This document shows positions 34,059-43,014 of a stretch of 64,000 nucleotides of DNA, piece by piece. The translations under genes and the position numbers were made by a program. Below the pieces are notes generated by a model that saw only the letters and a program-made list of their open reading frames with translations, was not told the DNA's origin and ran no database searches. How positions within the stretch are numbered: the first letter of the stretch is position 1; each line of letters starts with the position of its first letter. The stretch is taken from assembly GCA_036500765.1 (NCBI GenBank), contig DASYBM010000004.1, forward strand, positions 1,736,001-1,800,000, given 5' to 3'. The stretch is from Candidatus Sulfotelmatobacter sp. (GTDB taxonomy: Bacteria; Acidobacteriota; Terriglobia; Terriglobales; Acidobacteriaceae).

Positions 34059-34979
34059 GTGCGCCGTTTACTCGAAATTAATTCACTCCCGAGTATCGTT
34101 CTGTCGCTCTGTGGCTGTGTGTTGAGTACAGCCTGCGGAGGCGGCAGTTCTGCAACTTCGGCTCCTACCTCTGCCCCTGCTAATCAGATCGCATTTTCGC
34201 ACGTAGCGGTGGTCATTCTCGAAAACCATTCTTACTCCGATGTGATTGGCAATACCGACATGCCGTACCTGAACGGCCTGGCCCAGCAATATGGCTTGGC
34301 CGCACAATATTTCGCGAATGCGCATCCCTCGCTTCCGAACTACTTCATGCTGACCACCGGCAAGGAAGAAACGACCGACGACAATTTTTCCGGCATCATC
34401 ACCGACGATAATGTCGCGCGGGAACTTACCAAGGCGGGCAAAAGCTGGAAGTGCTATGCCGAAGCTCTGCCGTCTGTGGGATATCTCGGCGGCGATGTTT
34501 ATCCCTACCTGCGGCACCATAATCCGTTTACGTACTTCTCGGATGTTCAGAATGATTCGTCGCAGGCCGGCAACATCGTCCCATTCTCGCAGTTCGCTTC
34601 CGACCTCGCCAATAACGCGCTGCCGCAATACTCATTCATTGTTCCCGATGTTCTCAACGACGCCCACGACGGGACGCTGGCGCAAGCGGACCAGTGGATG
34701 CAAGCGAATCTCGCTCCTTTGATCTCGAACTCAGCGTTCCAGAACAGCGGCTTGCTGATCATCACCTTCGACGAGGGTGATGCCAGCGACAGCGCCAATG
34801 GCGGAGGCCACATTGCTACTGTTATCGTGAGCGCGCAGGCGAAGAAGAATTACGTATCGCAGACCCTCTACCAGCATCAGAGCGCTTTGCGCCTGACTCT
34901 TTCCGCCTCTGGCGTCACCAGCCTCCCGGGAGAGGCGGCGAGCGCTCCTGATCTGGGTGAATTCATTACCGGGCAGTAG
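34059..34979 (+). CDS. Phosphoesterase-family lipoprotein (AcpA/PLC-like alkaline phosphatase fold)
   Basis: 306 residues from GTG 34059 (AAAGGA upstream). Signal peptide with lipobox LSTAC (Cys26), so a lipoprotein. The catalytic fold begins FSHVAVVILENHSYSDVIG, where the metal-binding Glu-Asn pair of the phosphoesterase family (PF04185-type) lies, then AHPSLPNYFMLTTGKEE and FIVPDVLNDAHDGTLAQAD. IITFDEGDASDS with GGGHIATVIVS completes the metal site. Related proteins are acid phosphatases and phospholipases C. Substrate not predictable; localisation is periplasmic or outer membrane. Confidence 0.88.
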   Translation: MRRLLEINSLPSIVLSLCGCVLSTACGGGSSATSAPTSAPANQIAFSHVAVVILENHSYSDVIGNTDMPYLNGLAQQYGLAAQYFANAHPSLPNYFMLTTGKEETTDDNFSGIITDDNVARELTKAGKSWKCYAEALPSVGYLGGDVYPYLRHHNPFTYFSDVQNDSSQAGNIVPFSQFASDLANNALPQYSFIVPDVLNDAHDGTLAQADQWMQANLAPLISNSAFQNSGLLIITFDEGDASDSANGGGHIATVIVSAQAKKNYVSQTLYQHQSALRLTLSASGVTSLPGEAASAPDLGEFITGQ

Positions 34980-35074
34980 CATCTCGCGGTGTACGCCCCA
35001 TGTTCAACACAGGCCAATTAGTAATACTAACTATTAGAAGTACTACCCACATCTAAGTAGTCCAACCGATGATG

Positions 35075-35080
35075 TATAAT
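35075..35080 (+). promoter_or_regulatory. -10 element of vapBC (apparently leaderless)
   Basis: A perfect TATAAT ends 7 bp before the vapB ATG (35088), which places the transcription start at or next to the start codon. No ribosome-binding site precedes the ATG. The -35 is weak. TAGTA/TACTA motifs at 35020-35060 may be operator half-sites for the antitoxin. Confidence 0.55.
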
Positions 35081-35087
35081 CTTAACT

Positions 35088-35318
35088 ATGGCTATTGAGT
35101 ATGCAACCGTTAAAGCCAAAGGCCAGGTTGTGATTCCGGTCGACGTCCGGCGCAAATTTCAGATTGAGGAAGGGACACGTGTCGCCTTCCTGGAAGAAGA
35201 AGGGCGCCTGTTTATTCAGCCAGTCACGGATGAGTTTATCGAGGGCATGAAAGGCGTGCTCGCCGGACGAGGCGTGCCTGCTCGCATCGAGCGCGTGCGC
35301 GACCGGCCGCTGCGATGA
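35088..35318 (+). CDS. vapB: AbrB/MazE-type antitoxin (VapB)
   Basis: 76 residues. The swapped-hairpin AbrB DNA-binding domain occupies about 1-47 (YATVKAKGQVVIPVDVRRKF, IEEGTRVAFLEEEGRLFIQP), followed by a toxin-neutralising tail (FIEGMKGVLAGRGVPARIER). Stop overlaps the toxin ATG (ATGA 35315-35318), the usual coupling in type II systems. As a rule the antitoxin represses its own promoter alone or with the toxin. Confidence 0.92.
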   Translation: MAIEYATVKAKGQVVIPVDVRRKFQIEEGTRVAFLEEEGRLFIQPVTDEFIEGMKGVLAGRGVPARIERVRDRPLR

Positions 35319-35725
35319 AAGTGCACGTGCTCGATGCGAATGCACTCTACCGCTTTCTGATTGGCGGGCCTGGGGCGGATGTCGTGAGCCGACTGTTTCG
35401 CGAAGCCAGAGATGCGGAGCAACCGCTGCGCATGTCGGTCGTCAACTGGGGCGAGGTTTATTACACGATCGCAGGGGCCGAGGGCTTCGCCGAGACCGTC
35501 AGGATTATGGATCGTGTCAAGATGCTTCCACTCACGATTATGGATGCCGACGAATCCACCACGACACGCGCCGCGAAGCTGAAAGCCGGCCATGGTTTGC
35601 CGTACGCCGATTGTTTCGCCGCGGCAATCACCGGGGCCGGCGACATTCTCGTGACCTCGGATGTGAAGGACTTCAAGAAGATTCCGGCTCTGCACATTCT
35701 GGCGCTTCCGCCGCACAAGAACTAA
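35315..35725 (+). CDS. vapC: PIN-domain ribonuclease toxin (VapC)
   Basis: 136 residues. The acidic PIN triad is visible: Asp6 in HVLDANALYRFL, Glu in SVVNWGEVYYTIA, Asp in HGLPYADCFAAAIT and a fourth acidic position in ILVTSDVKDFKKI. All are intact, unlike the remnant at 14974, so an active Mg-dependent RNase is expected. It pairs with the upstream antitoxin by a 4-bp overlap. Confidence 0.94.
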   Translation: MKVHVLDANALYRFLIGGPGADVVSRLFREARDAEQPLRMSVVNWGEVYYTIAGAEGFAETVRIMDRVKMLPLTIMDADESTTTRAAKLKAGHGLPYADCFAAAITGAGDILVTSDVKDFKKIPALHILALPPHKN

Positions 35726-35753
35726 ATCTGATCCACGCTTCTGTTACTCCCAG

Positions 35754-36482
35754 TTAGACGCGAAACAGACGGTCGAGCAGCAAGAAAAGCCCAGCTCCCA
35801 CAAATACCAGCAGCGCCATCTTCATGGCGGGCTCTTTGTTGACCTCGGGAATCAGGTCGGAGGCCGCAACATAAATCGTGACTCCCGCCGCCAGTGGGAG
35901 CCCGGCGCCGACGTGATGGCGCAATAGTGCCATGGTCAGCACGCCCGCCAGCGTCGACGCCCCCAGCACGATCGACGCGCCCCAGGCCGTCCCGCGGCTG
36001 CGCCCGCTGGCCAGCATCACCGAACTCACCGTGAAGCCCTCCGGGATTTTGTGCAGAAAAATTGCGAGAAAAATCAGCCAGCCCAACGCATTCGACACCA
36101 GAAATCCCGATGCGATGGCGATGCCGTCGAAGAACGTATGAATGATGAGCCCGAGCAATACGGAATATCCCTTGTGCGAGTGGATAAATTCGTCGCGATG
36201 CGTTTCCTCGCCGAAATGAAAGTGCGGCGTGACCGTGTGCTCGAAAAAGTGGACGATCAAGTAGCCAAGGAGAACAAGAAATGCCGCCGCCTTTCCCCGC
36301 AGCTCGAAGCTCTCGGGAACCATCTCCACGAGGGCCGTGGCCAGCATGAATCCCGCGCCCAGTGCGACAAAGTAGCGCAGATAGCGCCGCTCCCAGTGCC
36401 GCTGCACAATGATCGCCCCGCCAAACACGTTGGCGGCGGCAGCGGTCAGGCCTAACAGGATGCTTATTATGATTGGGTGCAT
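35754..36482 (-). CDS. ZIP-family metal transporter
   Basis: 242 residues with eight predicted membrane segments. The metal-binding helices are clear: HTFFDGIAIASGFLVSN (TM4 type) and HKIPEGFTVSSVMLASG (TM5 type), with a His/Glu-rich loop between TM3 and TM4 (HTVTPHFHFGEETHRDEFIHSHKG). ZIP proteins move Zn2+, Fe2+ or Mn2+ into the cytoplasm. The start ATG 36482 has no ribosome-binding site because an inverted-repeat arm ends only 8 bp away, which suggests its original leader was displaced by the S23 cassette. Confidence 0.92.
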   Translation of the reverse strand: MHPIIISILLGLTAAAANVFGGAIIVQRHWERRYLRYFVALGAGFMLATALVEMVPESFELRGKAAAFLVLLGYLIVHFFEHTVTPHFHFGEETHRDEFIHSHKGYSVLLGLIIHTFFDGIAIASGFLVSNALGWLIFLAIFLHKIPEGFTVSSVMLASGRSRGTAWGASIVLGASTLAGVLTMALLRHHVGAGLPLAAGVTIYVAASDLIPEVNKEPAMKMALLVFVGAGLFLLLDRLFRV

Positions 36483-36489
36483 GTGTGCT

Positions 36490-36520
36490 GAGTACCGTGT
36501 ACCGAGTACCTAGTACCGAG
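36490..36520. repeat. Left inverted-repeat arm of the S23 cassette
   Basis: 31 bp of GTACC-type units ending in GAGTACCTAGTACCGAG (36504-36520). That 17-mer recurs exactly, inverted, at 36926-36942, and the full arms match at 27 of 31 positions. Confidence 0.85.
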
Positions 36521-36530
36521 CCGAACCTTC

Positions 36531-36902
36531 CTATCGACTGCGCTCGCGTTCCTGAAGAGAACTGATTAGACCACTCAGAATACGGCTTAGTTCGTCAGCG
36601 CGCTTCAGCAATTCCGCTGCCTGCGATTCCGAGAGGTAGCTCCTCCGCTGAGCGATGAGGATCTGAGTTTCAAGTTCTGCGAGCGAACCGCGAGAATGGC
36701 GCAGATAGTGAAGAAACTCGCGGTTGCTGTAACGGGCTTGCCCTTCTGCGATATTGCTAGGGATCGAGACGGCCGCTCGACGAATCTGATCGGTAAGGCT
36801 ATACACCTCCCGCTTGGGAAACGCATCGGTCACGTTGTAGACGGCATTCACCAAGTCCATTGCTTTCTGCCACGCGATCAAGTCTTTGTAATGCTGCGCC
36901 AT
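36531..36902 (-). CDS. Four-helix-bundle protein (S23 / 23S rRNA-intervening-sequence type)
   Basis: 123 residues. Text matches the S23/IVP family throughout: YKDLIAWQKAMDLVNAVYNV, FPKREVYSLTDQIRRAAVSI, PSNIAEGQARYSNREFLHYL, SRGSLAELETQILIAQRRSY, ILSGLISSLQ. The family is a small four-helix bundle first seen inside intervening sequences of 23S rRNA genes, and is related in fold to Avd of diversity-generating retroelements. Free-standing copies have no known role. This one lies between ychF and the ZIP gene, on their strand, and is bracketed by 31-bp inverted repeats, so the whole ~470-bp unit looks inserted. Confidence 0.93.
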   Translation of the reverse strand: MAQHYKDLIAWQKAMDLVNAVYNVTDAFPKREVYSLTDQIRRAAVSIPSNIAEGQARYSNREFLHYLRHSRGSLAELETQILIAQRRSYLSESQAAELLKRADELSRILSGLISSLQERERSR

Positions 36903-36925
36903 GGCAGATAGCCTACAGCGAAACG

Positions 36926-36957
36926 CTCGGTACTAGGTACTCGCAACTCGGTACTGC
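36926..36957. repeat. Right inverted-repeat arm of the S23 cassette
   Basis: Starts CTCGGTACTAGGTACTC and runs up to the base before the ychF stop codon (36958). It is the inverted partner of 36490-36520. Confidence 0.85.
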
Positions 36958-38040
36958 CTAGCCGCTGTGTCTGATGTGCATCACATCCCCGTCCTGCACA
37001 ATGTAGTCCTTGCCTTCCAGGCGCAGCGTGCCTTTGGCGCGGGCGTTGGCTTCGGAGCCGGCTTCGAGTAGCTGGTCCCAGCGAATGGTTTCGGCGCGGA
37101 TGAAATGTTTTTCCAGGTCGGAGTGGATGGCTCCAGCGCCTTCCTGAGCGCGGCTGTTGGCGGGAATTTGCCAGGCGCGGCATTCGTCTTCGCCGGCGGT
37201 GAAGAATGAAATCAGGCCCAACAGTTTATACGTCGTGCGGATGAGGCGGACCAGCCCGCTTTCCTTCAGGCCGTAGCTGGAAAGAAATTCAGCCGCATCG
37301 GCGTCGCTCATTTCTGCGAGCTCGGCTTCCACCTTGCCACAAATCGCCGTGGCCGCCGCGTTGGGACGCGCGGCAATTTCGGTAAGCCCGTACTTGCTCA
37401 CGGCTTCGTCTAGTTCTTTGCCCAGCTCGGTCGACTCGCCGATGTTGAGCACATAGAAAATCGGCTTCTCGCTGAGGAACATGAAGCCGCGAATGCGCTT
37501 CTTGTCTTCCGGTGTCATTTCCATTTCGCGGAGCGGCTTCTCCGCTCCCAGATGCGCATTGGCGCGCTTGAGCAGCTCGAATTCTTTTTCGAGTTCCGGC
37601 GTCTTCATCTTCTTGAGATCTTTTTCCAGCCGCTCCAGACGTTTTTCGATCTGGCCCAGATCGCTGACCATCAGGTCGAACTCGACGTTCTTAATGTCGC
37701 GCAGAGGATCGATCTCAGCCACCAGCGGCACCATCGGATCTTCGAACACGCGCACTACCAGGGCCAGCGCATCGACTTGGCGCAAGTGGCCGATGTAAGC
37801 AGTTTCCTTCAGCGCGTCCTGCCCAATCGCGCCGACGTCAACATATTCCACGGATGTGTGCGTGAGCTTCTTCGGGTTGTAGAGCGCGGCCAGCCGATCG
37901 AGGCGATCGTCCGGCACTTTGGCCACGCCGATATGGGCCTCGCGCGGATTATTGGCGGTCGCGGAAAGGTGCGCCTTCGTCAGAATGCGGAACAGAGATG
38001 TCTTGCCTACCTGGGGCAGGCCAATAATGCCAGTTTTCAT
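36958..38040 (-). CDS. ychF: YchF, ribosome-associated P-loop ATPase
   Basis: 360 residues. Walker A GLPQVGKTS (7-15), switch region with VEYVDVGAIG, and an atypical base-recognition motif VLNIGEST instead of NKxD, which explains why YchF prefers ATP over GTP. A coiled coil at about 140-185 (LGQIEKRLERLEKDLKKMK) and a C-terminal TGS domain (LISFFTAGEDECRAW, HSDLEKHFIRAETI, KDYIVQDGDVMHIRHSG) complete the family layout. It binds ribosomes and takes part in stress and translation control. The gene is normally single; here the S23 cassette abuts its stop codon. Confidence 0.97.
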   Translation of the reverse strand: MKTGIIGLPQVGKTSLFRILTKAHLSATANNPREAHIGVAKVPDDRLDRLAALYNPKKLTHTSVEYVDVGAIGQDALKETAYIGHLRQVDALALVVRVFEDPMVPLVAEIDPLRDIKNVEFDLMVSDLGQIEKRLERLEKDLKKMKTPELEKEFELLKRANAHLGAEKPLREMEMTPEDKKRIRGFMFLSEKPIFYVLNIGESTELGKELDEAVSKYGLTEIAARPNAAATAICGKVEAELAEMSDADAAEFLSSYGLKESGLVRLIRTTYKLLGLISFFTAGEDECRAWQIPANSRAQEGAGAIHSDLEKHFIRAETIRWDQLLEAGSEANARAKGTLRLEGKDYIVQDGDVMHIRHSG

Positions 38041-38042
38041 AG

Positions 38043-38072
38043 GAAAGCTTCTAGCTTTTAGCCGCTAGCTAA
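38043..38072. repeat. Single array of TAGC/AGCT-type units
   Basis: AAGCTTCTAGCTTTTAGCC and GCTAGC directly upstream of the ychF start; the same unit type as at 56003-56137 but without a partner arm. Confidence 0.4.
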
Positions 38073-38200
38073 TGCGTCGCAGGAATGAGTTCGGACTGAT
38101 TGCCCACGCTGTGTTCGGTGAGCGCCAAGACAACTATTCAGGATAAACGATGGAGTAGGAATTGCCCAAACGCAGAGTAGCCCCTGCGCCTGCGTTGCAG

Positions 38201-39211
38201 TTATTTGCCGGCTGCGTGCACCGCGGCAACCGCGGGGACTGTGATCTTTACCGAATCCGGCTGCGTCCAGACGGGCTTGCCGCCGGTCAGGTCAAGGCGG
38301 TTCATGGTTATATTCATCTGGTGCCGGTCCACCTCGACCATCAGATAATGATAATTGATTTCCTTGCTCTGAAATGGATCGTCGGCAGCGCGCTCAATGG
38401 GATAGGCATGCGCGGCTCCGCCGCCCGACACAAAATAAGTCACGCCGCCGTGTTCATGGCGCTCGTAATTGTGCACGTGTCCGGAGAAAACCACGATTCG
38501 GTAACGGGCGTGGGATTGGCGCTCCTCAAGCGTTTTCGCCAGAGCCAACTCGGTGGGGCGGGCCGAGTGCCCGCCGCCATATTTCTTTTCATCGGACGAA
38601 CTGGTGTAGGGCGGATGGTGAAACATCACGGTGACAAACTCGACATCCGCCGAGACGTGATCGAGCTTGTCGGCCAGCCACACGCTTTGTGGCCCACCAG
38701 CTTCGTCCAGCGAGCTGTCGAGCACCAGCATCAGCAGATTGCCGGCCCGCACGGAATAATATCGGCTGTTTTTCAGGGCGGGGAAACGCTGAAAATAGTT
38801 GCCGAGGGCCACGTTCTCGTCCCCGTGCAAATCATGATTGCCCAGGGCGGGATAGACCGGGATTTTCTTTTCGCGCCATATCGCGGTCTCGCTGTCCCAT
38901 ACCTTCCAGTCATCGGCGTCGAAGCCGTCGAGGACAATATCGCCGGTGAAACATACAAATGCCGGATTGGCATCGGCAATCGCCTGCACCAGCGCCATCC
39001 GCACAGGAGGATTCGCCGCCTCGAAATCCTTGGGATCGTGGAAACGCGTATCCCCGTAAGCGACAAAGCGAAACGGGGTCTTCACGTCGAGCTTCAAATC
39101 AACAGGCGACGTCTGCGCGCTCGTCTTATTGCAGCAGGTGAGCGCAAGCAGAGTCGCGGTCGCGAACAATACGACTACAGCACGCGGGAGAGGGTTGCGT
39201 CGCGAACTCAT
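38201..39211 (-). CDS. Secreted calcineurin-like metallophosphoesterase
   Basis: 336 residues from ATG 39211, chosen because AGGAG lies upstream and a signal peptide follows; the ALTC in LLALTCCNKT may be a lipobox. Metal-site motifs are all present: FVAYGDTRFHD, CFTGDIVLDG, PALGNHDLHGDE, FVTVMFHHPPYTSS and VVFSGHVHNYER. These are the standard calcineurin-type Asp, Asn and His ligands for two metals. Substrate unknown; extracytoplasmic. It lies downstream of the Oar-like receptor on the same strand (79 bp), so may share its transcript and handle phosphorylated ligands; this is inference. Confidence 0.9.
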   Translation of the reverse strand: MSSRRNPLPRAVVVLFATATLLALTCCNKTSAQTSPVDLKLDVKTPFRFVAYGDTRFHDPKDFEAANPPVRMALVQAIADANPAFVCFTGDIVLDGFDADDWKVWDSETAIWREKKIPVYPALGNHDLHGDENVALGNYFQRFPALKNSRYYSVRAGNLLMLVLDSSLDEAGGPQSVWLADKLDHVSADVEFVTVMFHHPPYTSSSDEKKYGGGHSARPTELALAKTLEERQSHARYRIVVFSGHVHNYERHEHGGVTYFVSGGGAAHAYPIERAADDPFQSKEINYHYLMVEVDRHQMNITMNRLDLTGGKPVWTQPDSVKITVPAVAAVHAAGK

Positions 39212-39289
39212 CGGTAAAGGCTCCTGCTTTGAAATCAGGTTATTCTCCCACGCCCGTGCTGAAATTTGCCTGAAGGACAACCGCACCCA

Positions 39290-42200
39290 TCAGAACTTCA
39301 CTCGCACCATGAATTGCAACTGCCGCGGCAGCCCGGTGCCGGTGTTCGGCGATGCGGCGTTATCGTTGTTGTTGTTGAAGTTCACCGTTGTATCGATGTA
39401 ACCGAACCCTGATTCAGGGAACAGGCCGCCTACCCCACCCGGGGTATCGTAAGCCAGATTCAGTTGACTGGGATCAGCGAATTGCACGTGGTTGAAGATG
39501 TTAAACGCCTGCACCGCAAACTCCAGCGATGTGCGCTCCGTCAGTCTTGTTTCCTTGGTCAGTGCCAGATCGATCTGCCAGTAAGGCAGGGCACGAATGG
39601 CTCCATTCGGTTCATTGCCAAAGCGAGTGAAGTTTCCGTTGGCGTCCACCGGAGGAGGCGCAAATGCCGCGAGGTTGACGTAGGGCGACCCCGCGGCTCC
39701 CCCGACTGCGGGCTGCTGATGCGGCAATGTCAACGGCACTCCCGGAATGATGTCGGGACGTTGAGTATCCTGATCGTCGCCGTTGGGAAGGAGGTAAGTA
39801 AACGGAAGTCCGACGAATGGGTTGTTCGGATCGCTGATGCTGTTCTTCTGAAGATCCATAAAGACGGTCAAAGGGTGGCCCGTATGCCAGAGGCCAATGC
39901 TGCTCAGCTGCCAGCCTCCAAGTATTTTGCCGACAGCTCCAGGAGAATTGAGGTACGGCTTTCCCGGACCGAACGGAAGTTCGTATACGGCATTGACGGC
40001 GACGTTGTTGCGGACATCGAAAATACTCGGTCCTTTGTCGCACTGAAGGCAATTCACATTCTCCGGTCCATTCGACTCGCCCCCACCGACAGAGCCGTCG
40101 TTAATGGAATGAGACCAGGTATAGCGCCCCTGAAACTCCAGGCCTGCTTTGAAGCGACGTTCGAGAGACAGTCCAAGCGCGTTGTACGTGCTGGAGCCGA
40201 TATCGCTCTTGTAGTCGACCGATCCGAAAGGATCGGAGGTCGTGTAGCCGGGATTGGACGGATCGGGCAGGTAATAGGGATCGAGTGTGCGCTGGCAATC
40301 TGTGACAGGGACGCTGTCGGGGTTGCCGGGAAGAACGTTCGATGTTAATGGCGAGGTGCAGAGATTTACCGCGCCGCGAGAGAAGAGCCGCACTCCTCGG
40401 CTGCCAAGATATTGCGCCGAGGCTAAGAAATTGGCAGGCAACTGATGTTCCACGGCCAATGTCCACGATTCCACGTACAAATCGCGCCGCCCGTGCCGTT
40501 GCAGCGCTCGGGGATGGCTGGCTTGTTTGCCGATATTGAGTCCCGTAAAAGTGGGATCGAGTTGCTGGAACTGAGACTGCAAATTGGGACCAGCGGCGAA
40601 GCTGTTGATCAGAACGCGGAATGTGTCGCTCTCCAGACCTGCGTTCAAGTCGTCATTTTGCGCGGCACCATGATAAATACCAAAGCCCGAGCGGATGACA
40701 GTCTTCCCATGCAGAGCGGCGGGAGCCCACGCCAGAGCCAACCGCGGATCAAAATTCACATAACTGGCGTTGTACAGGGCGGGATGTGCAGGACACGGCG
40801 GCGTATTGATGGGGCCCAGACTCGGTGAAACCGGAGGAACGTTGAAAGATCCAGTTCCCAAACAAACGCCGTGAAACTGGTTAACGTCGAATACTGTCGT
40901 ACGGTTGGTCGCCTCGTGCGCGACGCCGTAGTAGTCCCAGCGCAGCCCCGCCGTCAGGGTGAGGGTGGGAGTTGCCTTCCATTCGTCCTGGAAATACGGC
41001 ATGAAGAAATTGCGGCGCAACCTATGACAGCACCACGGAGCGATGTAATCAAGACTCGTCAGTGAGGCCTGGGACAACGAATAGTCGTCACCAAAGGTCA
41101 GGCTGTTGTTTGAGGTTTGGCCTTGGTTCAGGCGGACCCTTCGATACTCCATACCCATTTTGAACGTATGGCGAGCGTGGGACCAGGTCAGATTGTCGAT
41201 TAAGCCATAGGTCGTTCCGACCTCAATGTCCGCGCTGTCGTTATTGAGGCCCACGAAATTGTCGGTGCTCACCGCATAGGGCAGAGCGCTGGCCTGTGGA
41301 TTATGGAACGGCGCCCGGTTCACGTAGAACTTGCCTTCGTTGAATAGGGTCGGACCAAACGTGTGCTGCAGCGCGATCATGTAATTCGCTGGATGATTGA
41401 TGGTCTGCAGTTTATCGGTCGCCAGGCTGGAGTTGCCATTGGGCGCATCGACCAGGCTGATATCGCGCTGCGCACGACCGTAGAGCAGCGTCTTCTCACT
41501 GATTTTGTGATCAATTCGGACCAGCCACGTGTCTTCATGCACGATGGTTGGCGCAGCGAATGTGACATCGTCTTGATTCGCGCTGCCTCCGCCTCCCATG
41601 TACTGGAAGGCGCTATCGGGAAGAACAAACCGCGGCGAGCAGCCATCAATCGATCCCACCGACGCGCGCCAGGGAAAAGCTTGCATGATTTGGCACATCT
41701 GCGATCCATAGCCGAGGCTGTTGGCTTGATCTAAGACATATTGCTGGTAGGGAACGGTGATATTCTGCGGTTCGCCGAGCGTCGGGTCGAAGGCGGCGCA
41801 GCATAGCCCGGCAGGGACGTATACTCCGCTTTCTGTGATCGACTGGTACTGCCGCAGGCCCTCGTAACTGATGAAGAAGAACGTATTGTCTTTCTTGATC
41901 GGCCCGCCGACGGTTAATCCGTACTGCCCCAGACGAAACGGCGGGATCGCAGGCTGATTGGCCAGGTTGTAGTCGTTGAAGTTGCGCGCGTCAAAAACGG
42001 AGTTCCGAAAATATCCAAAAATCGAGCCGTGATAATTATTAGTGCCCGACTTGGTTTCGACGTCGATTTGTCCGCCCGACTGCGTGCCGTACTCGACGTC
42101 GTAATCGGCGCTGTTCACGCGATATTCCTGGATTGCATCCTGCGAAATCTGCAAGCGAGTCTGCGATTTCTGGGCCTGCTCCTGGATGCCCCCGGCGTCA

Positions 42201-42808
42201 ACGCCATCGATCGAAAAGTTATTGTCGTCGCGGGCCCGGCCGGCGAATCGAATGGTGCGCTGATCGCCGCCGCCATCGTCCTGCGCAAAGGGCGCCAGCA
42301 GCGTGAAGCTAGCCCAATCGCGGCCATTATTCGGAAGATTGGCGATCTGTTCGGTATCAATCACCGTCGCGGCTTCGGCCGAAGTGCGATTCGCCAACTC
42401 GTTCGCCTTGACCTCGATCTGCTCGCTAACCGCTCCCACCCCAAGTTGCACGTCTAATGTTCGCGTCTGGCCAACACGCAGGATAACGTCCTGCACCACT
42501 TTCGTCTGAAAACCGGCGGCGGTCGTTGTGACCGTATATTTGCCGACTGCCAGACCGGGAAAACGGTAATAGCCGCTCGAATTGGACGGCTGTTCCTGGC
42601 TTAACCCTGTCTCGACCGCAAGCACCTTGACGACTGCGCCCGACACCACTCTTCCGTTCGGATCGGTCACAGTGCCTTCCAGCTCCGCCCGATCTATCTG
42701 GCCATAGGCTGCCGGTATCCCGGCAAGCAGGAGCAGTGCGCCCGCCACTACTACGGCTCCGCACTTGAGGGATGGAGAATGGGTAAGGTAGGAATAAACT
42801 TGCTTCAT
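39290..42808 (-). CDS. Oar-like TonB-dependent outer-membrane receptor
   Basis: 1,172 residues starting at ATG 42808 with AAGGAG upstream. Signal peptide (VVVAGALLLLAGIPAAYG), carboxypeptidase-regulatory domain (about 38-120: LEGTVTDPNGRVVSGAVVKV, SGYYRFPGLAVGKYTVTTTA) and plug (IANLPNNGRDWASFTLLAPF, FAGRARDDNNFSIDGVDAGG, IQEYRVNSADYDVEYGTQSG, NNYHGSIFGYFRNSVFDARN). A long barrel ends in LQFMVRVKF. It resembles the receptor at 17521 in layout but differs in sequence. It is divergent from the two-component genes at 43068, which may control it. Confidence 0.94.
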   Translation of the reverse strand: MKQVYSYLTHSPSLKCGAVVVAGALLLLAGIPAAYGQIDRAELEGTVTDPNGRVVSGAVVKVLAVETGLSQEQPSNSSGYYRFPGLAVGKYTVTTTAAGFQTKVVQDVILRVGQTRTLDVQLGVGAVSEQIEVKANELANRTSAEAATVIDTEQIANLPNNGRDWASFTLLAPFAQDDGGGDQRTIRFAGRARDDNNFSIDGVDAGGIQEQAQKSQTRLQISQDAIQEYRVNSADYDVEYGTQSGGQIDVETKSGTNNYHGSIFGYFRNSVFDARNFNDYNLANQPAIPPFRLGQYGLTVGGPIKKDNTFFFISYEGLRQYQSITESGVYVPAGLCCAAFDPTLGEPQNITVPYQQYVLDQANSLGYGSQMCQIMQAFPWRASVGSIDGCSPRFVLPDSAFQYMGGGGSANQDDVTFAAPTIVHEDTWLVRIDHKISEKTLLYGRAQRDISLVDAPNGNSSLATDKLQTINHPANYMIALQHTFGPTLFNEGKFYVNRAPFHNPQASALPYAVSTDNFVGLNNDSADIEVGTTYGLIDNLTWSHARHTFKMGMEYRRVRLNQGQTSNNSLTFGDDYSLSQASLTSLDYIAPWCCHRLRRNFFMPYFQDEWKATPTLTLTAGLRWDYYGVAHEATNRTTVFDVNQFHGVCLGTGSFNVPPVSPSLGPINTPPCPAHPALYNASYVNFDPRLALAWAPAALHGKTVIRSGFGIYHGAAQNDDLNAGLESDTFRVLINSFAAGPNLQSQFQQLDPTFTGLNIGKQASHPRALQRHGRRDLYVESWTLAVEHQLPANFLASAQYLGSRGVRLFSRGAVNLCTSPLTSNVLPGNPDSVPVTDCQRTLDPYYLPDPSNPGYTTSDPFGSVDYKSDIGSSTYNALGLSLERRFKAGLEFQGRYTWSHSINDGSVGGGESNGPENVNCLQCDKGPSIFDVRNNVAVNAVYELPFGPGKPYLNSPGAVGKILGGWQLSSIGLWHTGHPLTVFMDLQKNSISDPNNPFVGLPFTYLLPNGDDQDTQRPDIIPGVPLTLPHQQPAVGGAAGSPYVNLAAFAPPPVDANGNFTRFGNEPNGAIRALPYWQIDLALTKETRLTERTSLEFAVQAFNIFNHVQFADPSQLNLAYDTPGGVGGLFPESGFGYIDTTVNFNNNNDNAASPNTGTGLPRQLQFMVRVKF

Positions 42809-43014
42809 GACATGAGCTCCTTGCAGTACAAGAAATGCTGAATCGGGACAGACATCCCGGTAGCGACGGAGTCCGTCTTGTCAGTCCCCTGAGTATCTGG
42901 ACGCTTGATGTAAATGACTTATAACCGGAAATCCTAGAATCGACGTGTGAAGGAACAATGAACGTCAAATTAATATTTTTTCAGGTTCCTGACTCCAAAC
43001 CTTCGATCCGTCTT

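Noticed and set aside
38162..39217. 351-codon plus-strand frame opposite the metallophosphoesterase
   Set aside because: All five metal-binding motifs are on the minus strand; the plus-strand text has no family resemblance.
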